NCBI GenBank assembly: GCA_900549705.1
Contig: URPI01000073.1
Span: 1-10,360 of the forward strand
Direction of reading: 5' to 3'
Length of the DNA stretch: 10,360 nt
From: an uncultured Eubacteriales bacterium
GTDB taxonomy: Bacteria > Bacillota > Clostridia > Oscillospirales > Oscillospiraceae
How positions within the stretch are numbered: position 1 is the stretch's first letter; every line of letters begins with the position of its first letter. The position numbers were made by a program, and so were the translations under genes. This document shows positions 7,402 to 10,360 of the stretch, piece after piece. The notes under the pieces are model-generated. The model did no database searches. It was not told where the DNA came from and saw only the letters and a list, made by a program, of their open reading frames with translations.

Positions 7402-8124
7402 TCACTTATTCCGGTTAATCATGCGGTTTTCTTCGCACCCGGTTTCCAGGTTCACGAAGCGGACGTAAAGAGAAATCTTGTTGTTTTCATCCAGGGCGTT
7501 CCAGATGTCGGCAGTCCAGCCGTCAATGTCATTGGGGATGGACACCCGCTCCGGCTCTCCCTGGAAGGTGGGGATGGGGTTGCCGTCGCACACATAGGTG
7601 TGAAGGAAGTGACCCACACCGGCCTTGGCGCTGCCGTAGCTGTAGGTGTAGCGGTTGCAGAAGCTGCCTTCTTCGTCGCCGGACTTGAGGATGCTCATCT
7701 GGTAGGTGAAGTCACCCTCCTGGAAGGAAGCCATGGCGCTGATTCTGGGGGTGAAGTTGGGGGGATCCGGCTCAAAGCAGCGCTGCGCCAGGGCATCGGC
7801 AAAGGAGAGCCCGGTTTTCAGTCCGTTCCAGATGGTGTCGGTCTGGTCGCCGTTGGTGACAATGAGCTTGTTTTCATATTTTCGGATGGCAGCATAGATA
7901 ATCAGGCTGGGATCTTCCACCTTGCTGGCATCGAAAGGCTCGGTGAACACGGCATCCTCCCGCTGGGTGAAGATGCGGTTGCGGCTGTTGGCGCTGCGCC
8001 CCATGATGAAGTAGGCGAAAGCGGCGTGCTTGCCGTCGGCGGTTTTGCCCACCACAATGCCTCTGCCGGGGTAGGTGTTGCCCTCCAGGCGGGCAGGCAT
8101 GGACTTTAATTCATAAACGTTCAT
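7402..8124 (-). CDS. purO: PurO-type (archaeal-type) IMP cyclohydrolase
   Basis: This 240-residue protein is recognised as a member of the IMP cyclohydrolase family first characterised in methanogenic archaea, which has an Ntn-hydrolase-like fold. It closes the second purine ring, FAICAR to IMP (step 10). Family-like segments are GNTYPGRGIVVG (15-26), GRSANSRNRIF (42-52), TNGDQTDTIWNGL (about 90-102), DPPNFTPRI (about 119-127) and YVRFVN near the end. The start ATG at 8124 has AAAAAGGAGAG just upstream. Its location directly before a purH lacking the cyclohydrolase domain is strong functional support: together they replace bifunctional PurH. Unlike purN-purM or purD-purL, it is separated from both neighbours by long repeat-filled gaps (454 bp and 228 bp), so it may have its own expression signals. 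The family assignment is firm from motifs; activity is inferred. Confidence 0.9.
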   Translation of the reverse strand: MNVYELKSMPARLEGNTYPGRGIVVGKTADGKHAAFAYFIMGRSANSRNRIFTQREDAVFTEPFDASKVEDPSLIIYAAIRKYENKLIVTNGDQTDTIWNGLKTGLSFADALAQRCFEPDPPNFTPRISAMASFQEGDFTYQMSILKSGDEEGSFCNRYTYSYGSAKAGVGHFLHTYVCDGNPIPTFQGEPERVSIPNDIDGWTADIWNALDENNKISLYVRFVNLETGCEENRMINRNK

Positions 8125-8167
8125 GTGTTCTCTCCTTTTTAATGACGGTCGGCAGACAGTTGCCGGA

Positions 8168-8198
8168 AGCGAACGGGATTGAGCTGTTCGCTGAACAG
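8168..8198 (-). other. Two competing hairpins in the purO leader
   Basis: On the - strand, CTGTTC-AGC-GAACAG (8198-8184) and AGCGAAC...GTTCGCT (8192-8186 with 8174-8168) share the AGCGAAC segment, so only one can form at a time. They lie 44-74 nt upstream of the purO ATG. No T-tract follows either, so they are not terminators. The alternative folds could be regulatory or could be chance. Confidence 0.4.
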
Positions 8199-8213
8199 AA
8201 TCAGTAACGACTA

Positions 8214-8335
8214 CCGCCCTTGGCTTCCCCCGGGGGTGTTGCAGAGCGCAGCGAATTTTTCAAAATTATGATTGCCGGTGGCAATCATTCCAAAATTAAA
8301 AAGCTGCTGAGCGAAGCGAGGCTGATGAGGGGCGG
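8214..8335 (+). repeat. Complete modular palindromic element, 122 bp
   Basis: The element is bounded by the short inverted repeat CCGCCC (8214-8219) / GGGCGG (8330-8335). It starts with the head module CTTGGCTTCCCCCGGGGG (8219-8236) and ends with the tail module TGATGAGGGG (8323-8332). In the middle is a perfect hairpin, ATGATTGCC-GGT-GGCAATCAT (8268-8288), flanked by the A/T-rich complementary pieces AATTTT (8254-8259) and AAAATT (8292-8297). Positions 8234-8259 recur inverted at 1-26. It carries no open reading frame of note. It is best described as a small non-autonomous, MITE- or REP-like unit. Confidence 0.78.
8265..8293 (-). promoter_or_regulatory. Candidate promoter inside the element, facing purO
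   Basis: On the - strand TTGGAA (8293-8288; four of six matches to TTGACA) is followed after 17 bp by CATAAT (8270-8265; five of six matches to TATAAT), with T-rich sequence just upstream of the -35 box. The 17-bp spacer is essentially the central hairpin of the element. Transcription would start near 8258, about 134 nt before the purO ATG. Promoter-like hexamers occur by chance in A/T-rich DNA, so this is tentative. Confidence 0.4.
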
Positions 8336-8428
8336 CGACAGGTTGGTTTAGGAATGCAGGCAGGTGAAAGGTACGTGTTTCAGTTTTTGCCGTTCAACAT
8401 ACTGCTGAGGAAATTTTCAGCTATCGCA
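8336..8428. other. Non-coding spacer between two inverted elements
   Basis: This 93-bp stretch lies within the 454-bp purN-purO gap (8125-8578), which holds no gene that I can support on either strand. The only local structure is GCTGA (8404-8408) with TCAGC (8417-8421). The rest of the gap consists of the purO leader, the elements at 8214-8335 and 8429-8513, and a 65-bp tail (8514-8578) after the purN stop without visible signals. Confidence 0.6.
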
Positions 8429-8513
8429 ACCCCTCATCAGTCATGACAAATAATCGGTTCCGAAGTGCCGATTATTTGTCATGCCAGCTTCCCCTCGGGG
8501 GAAGCCAAGGGGT
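8429..8513 (-). repeat. Palindromic element with three-way-junction potential downstream of purN
   Basis: It is inverted relative to the unit at 8214-8335. The ends ACCCCT (8429-8434) and AGGGGT (8508-8513) pair as an outer stem. Inside are two arms: a perfect 15-bp stem, ATGACAAATAATCGG (8443-8457) with CCGATTATTTGTCAT (8468-8482), and GCTTCCCC-TCG-GGGGAAGC (8487-8505). The tail module CCCCTCATCA and the head module AAGCCAAGG are both present. No T-run follows on the purine-mRNA strand, so it is not a classical terminator; it could stabilise the purM-purN mRNA or attenuate read-through. The long arm has a sequence unrelated to the centre of the neighbouring copy. Confidence 0.8.
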
Positions 8514-8578
8514 GCTTGTCGGTGGCTGATACCATTCGACTGGGTGTTTGCAAAATTGGGGGTTGCATTGTAGCGGTT

Positions 8579-9175
8579 TTAATTCAATCCCGCACACACC
8601 ATTTCCGTGGCTTGGGGCAGGAGAATCCATTCCGCCTGCTCCATGACCCGGCGCTGCAAAATTTCGGGGGTGTCTCCGGGCAGCACCTCCACCGCCTTCT
8701 GGGCGATGATTTCGCCCCCATCAGGAATGGAATTGACAAAATGCACGGTGGCACCGGTGACCTTGACACCGTATTGCAGGGCGGCCTCGTGTACCTTCAG
8801 TCCGTAGAAGCCTTCCCCGCAAAAGCTGGGAATCAGGGCGGGGTGGATGTTGAGAATCCGCCGGGGCCATTTGTCAGTGAAGTCGCCGGAGAGAATGGTC
8901 ATAAATCCCGCCAGCACAATCACGTCAATCCCATGTTCTTCCAATGTTTGCTGCAAGGCTTTTTCAAAACCTGCCTGTCCGCCCAGCTGCTTTTTCAGCA
9001 GGGTCACGCCGGGGATTCCGGCGTTCTTTGCCCGTTCCAGGGCGTAGGCACCAGCAGCGTTGGAAACCACCAGGGCAATGGTGCCGCTGTGGAGGGTTCC
9101 TGCCTTCTGGGCATCAATCAGCGCCTGCAAATTGGTTCCGCCGCCGGAAACCAGTACGGCAATCCGGGCGCTCAT
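8579..9175 (-). CDS. purN: Phosphoribosylglycinamide formyltransferase (10-formyl-THF dependent)
   Basis: PurN formylates GAR to FGAR with 10-formyltetrahydrofolate (step 3). The 198-residue length is typical. The N-terminus carries the nucleotide-binding SGGGTNLQAL (10-19). The catalytic residues correspond to N109 and H111 in ILNIHPALIPSF and to D152 in VHFVNSIPDGGEII, matching the Asn-His-Asp set of E. coli PurN, so the protein should be active. Its ATG (9175-9173) overlaps the purM stop codon by four bases (ATGA), a sign of translational coupling. After the stop, the transcript runs into repeat-rich sequence rather than directly into the next pur gene. Relying on folate rather than formate (PurT) agrees with the folate-dependent purH. 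Confidence 0.97.
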   Translation of the reverse strand: MSARIAVLVSGGGTNLQALIDAQKAGTLHSGTIALVVSNAAGAYALERAKNAGIPGVTLLKKQLGGQAGFEKALQQTLEEHGIDVIVLAGFMTILSGDFTDKWPRRILNIHPALIPSFCGEGFYGLKVHEAALQYGVKVTGATVHFVNSIPDGGEIIAQKAVEVLPGDTPEILQRRVMEQAEWILLPQATEMVCAGLN

Positions 9176-10221
9176 TTCAAAATCACCTTTTCTTCACCCT
9201 GGGTAATGGTGCCAATCACATAGGCATCCTCGCCCTGGGCGGTGAGAATTTCCAGTGCCTTCTCGGCCTGGTGAGCGGGGACAACCACGCTCATGCCCAC
9301 GCCCATATTGAAGGTGTTGAACATATCCCGCTGGGGGATGTTGCCGGTTTCGGCAATCAGCTGGAAGATGGGCAGAATCCGAATGGCGCTGCGGTCGATT
9401 TCGGCGCACAGGCCATCGGGAATGGAGCGGGGGATGTTCTCATAGAAGCCGCCGCCGGTGATGTGGCTGATGCCTTTCACATCCACCTGTTCCAGCAGCG
9501 CCAGAATGCTCTTAACATAAATCTTGGTGGGGGTCAGCAGGGTTTCGGCAATGGACTTGCCCCCCAGGAAATCGTTGGGCTTCATCAGCGCGGGGTTATT
9601 TTCCACGTCAAAGACCTTCCGCACCAGGCTGAAGCCGTTGGAGTGGACACCGGTGGAAGCCAGGGCAATCACCACATCGCCGGGGACCATGCGGGAATTG
9701 TCGATGATTTTCTTTTTGTCCACAATGCCCACGGAGAAGCCAGCCAGGTCATAGTCATCCTCGGCCATCATGCCGGGATGCTCGGCAGTCTCGCCGCCGA
9801 TGAGGGCGGAGCCGGACTGCACGCAGCCCTCTGCCACACCGGCAACAATCTGGGCGATTTTTTCCGGGATGTTCTTGCCGCAGGCAATGTAGTCCAGGAA
9901 GAACAGGGGACGGGCACCGCAGCAGATAACGTCGTTGACGCACATGGCAACACAGTCGATGCCAATGGTGTCGTGTTTGTCCAGCAGCTGAGCGATTCTC
10001 AGCTTGGTGCCCACGCCGTCGGTGCCGGAGACCAGCACCGGCTCCTCCATGCCGGCAAGAGGCAGACCGAAGCAGCCGCCGAAGCCGCCCACATCATCCA
10101 GGCAGCCCTCGTTTTTGGTGCGGGCGATGTGCTTTTTCATCAGCTCAACGGCGCGGTAGCCGGCGGTGATGTCCACGCCGGCAGCGGCGTAGCTGGCAGA
10201 TTGGGAGTTTGTGTGTTCCAT
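9172..10221 (-). CDS. purM: Phosphoribosylformylglycinamidine cyclo-ligase (AIR synthetase)
   Basis: PurM closes the imidazole ring, converting FGAM and ATP to AIR (step 5); its substrate is made by PurL at the far end of this cluster. The protein has 349 residues, normal for the family. Signatures include SYAAAGVDITAGYRAVELM at the N-terminus, TDGVGTKL (67-74), GIDCVAMCVND (87-97), GGETAEHPGM and, near the C-terminus, HITGGGFYENIPRSIP. The start ATG at 10221 has AAGGAG about nine bases upstream. The frame is open to 10335, but that 38-residue extension runs through a repeat and an A/T-rich leader and is not conserved-looking. purN follows with a 4-nt overlap. It is the first pur gene visible; purF, purE or purC could lie upstream. 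Confidence 0.96.
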   Translation of the reverse strand: MEHTNSQSASYAAAGVDITAGYRAVELMKKHIARTKNEGCLDDVGGFGGCFGLPLAGMEEPVLVSGTDGVGTKLRIAQLLDKHDTIGIDCVAMCVNDVICCGARPLFFLDYIACGKNIPEKIAQIVAGVAEGCVQSGSALIGGETAEHPGMMAEDDYDLAGFSVGIVDKKKIIDNSRMVPGDVVIALASTGVHSNGFSLVRKVFDVENNPALMKPNDFLGGKSIAETLLTPTKIYVKSILALLEQVDVKGISHITGGGFYENIPRSIPDGLCAEIDRSAIRILPIFQLIAETGNIPQRDMFNTFNMGVGMSVVVPAHQAEKALEILTAQGEDAYVIGTITQGEEKVILK

Positions 10222-10303
10222 ATTGTGACGCTCCTTCGTTATATAACAAATAATGTAGTAGACTATTCGGAGTAATAATCTGTGAATATCCTGCGGCGGT
10301 GCG
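10222..10303 (-). other. A/T-rich leader upstream of purM
   Basis: This 82-bp stretch holds the purM ribosome binding site and a perfect 10-bp palindrome GTTATATAAC (10238-10247) abutting it. I found no purine riboswitch aptamer and no convincing promoter. The TATA-like palindrome is too close to the ribosome binding site to be a -10 box for a normal leader. Whether transcription starts here or enters from genes to the right cannot be decided from the window. Confidence 0.45.
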
Positions 10304-10360
10304 CCTCTTGGCTTCCCCCGGGGGGAAGCTGTCACGATGAAATATCGGTATCTCGGAACC
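10304..10360 (+). repeat. Right-edge truncated copy of the modular palindromic element
   Basis: CTCTTGGCTTCCCCCGGGGG (10306-10325) is the head module, with GCTTCCC (10311-10317) pairing with GGGAAGC (10323-10329). It is followed by CTGTCA and ATATCGGTATCTCGGAACC (10342-10360). The order and loop match the reverse complement of 8429-8505 (AATCGG..CTTCGGAACCGATT), but the stem bases differ. The hairpin is cut by the window end, so its 3' arm and tail module should lie just beyond. Confidence 0.72.

Noticed and set aside
8340..8500. A CRISPR array, suggested by repeated palindromes in the purN-purO gap
   Set aside because: The repeats are inverted, irregularly spaced and few, with no unit/spacer periodicity and no cas genes in the window.
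8429..8513. A tRNA gene, because of the branched fold
   Set aside because: There are only two arms within the outer stem, with no T-loop GTTCRA motif, no anticodon-type arm and no 7-bp acceptor stem.
8465..10275. Long + strand open frames across purN and purM
   Set aside because: They run antisense to purN/purM and through a repeat, with shadow-type composition and no initiation signals.
10222..10335. A 38-residue N-terminal extension of PurM
   Set aside because: It runs through a repeat element and an A/T-rich leader; the ATG at 10221 has a proper ribosome binding site and gives the usual family length.
10222..10360. A purine riboswitch or PurR operator ahead of purM
   Set aside because: No purine aptamer core or paired CGAA boxes with Bacillus-like spacing could be found; the true operon start may lie outside the window.

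Overview
The window looks like part of the chromosome of a gut-type clostridium in the Oscillospiraceae/Ruminococcaceae range, resembling Faecalibacterium or Gemmiger. This rests on GC-rich coding sequence with strong AGGAGG-type ribosome binding sites, single-chain clostridial PurL, a split PurH/PurO pair, and a preQ1-I-controlled queT. It also rests on many GC-rich palindromic intergenic units of a style I associate with that group. The assignment comes from recognition of the sequences only, not from a search.

Layout: positions 1-113 hold palindromic repeat debris, including a repeat copy cut by the left edge. Positions 160-342 are the regulatory leader of queT on the + strand: a consensus sigma-A promoter, a preQ1-I aptamer, and then two separate intrinsic terminator hairpins before the ribosome binding site. 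queT (343-861) encodes a membrane S-component for uptake of a queuosine precursor. A bidirectional terminator (905-950) separates it from the convergent purine cluster.

The rest of the window is a minus-strand de novo purine biosynthesis cluster, read from right to left: purM, purN, purO (archaeal-type IMP cyclohydrolase), purH (stand-alone AICAR transformylase), purD, purL. Together they encode GAR synthesis (PurD), formylation to FGAR (PurN), amidation to FGAM (PurL), ring closure to AIR (PurM), and the last two steps from AICAR through FAICAR to IMP (PurH, then PurO). PurF, PurE, PurC and PurB are not in the window; some may lie beyond the right edge, upstream of purM.

Two gaps inside the cluster, purN-purO (454 bp) and purO-purH (228 bp), are filled with palindromic units. 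These units share end modules (CCTTGGCTTCCCC-like at one end, TGATGAGGGG-like at the other) but carry unrelated central segments, several of which are palindromic. Copies are also cut by both window edges. One unit carries a plausible minus-strand promoter facing purO. I see no new enzyme system or defence locus. The most novel-looking material is this modular repeat family and the two-terminator preQ1 leader.
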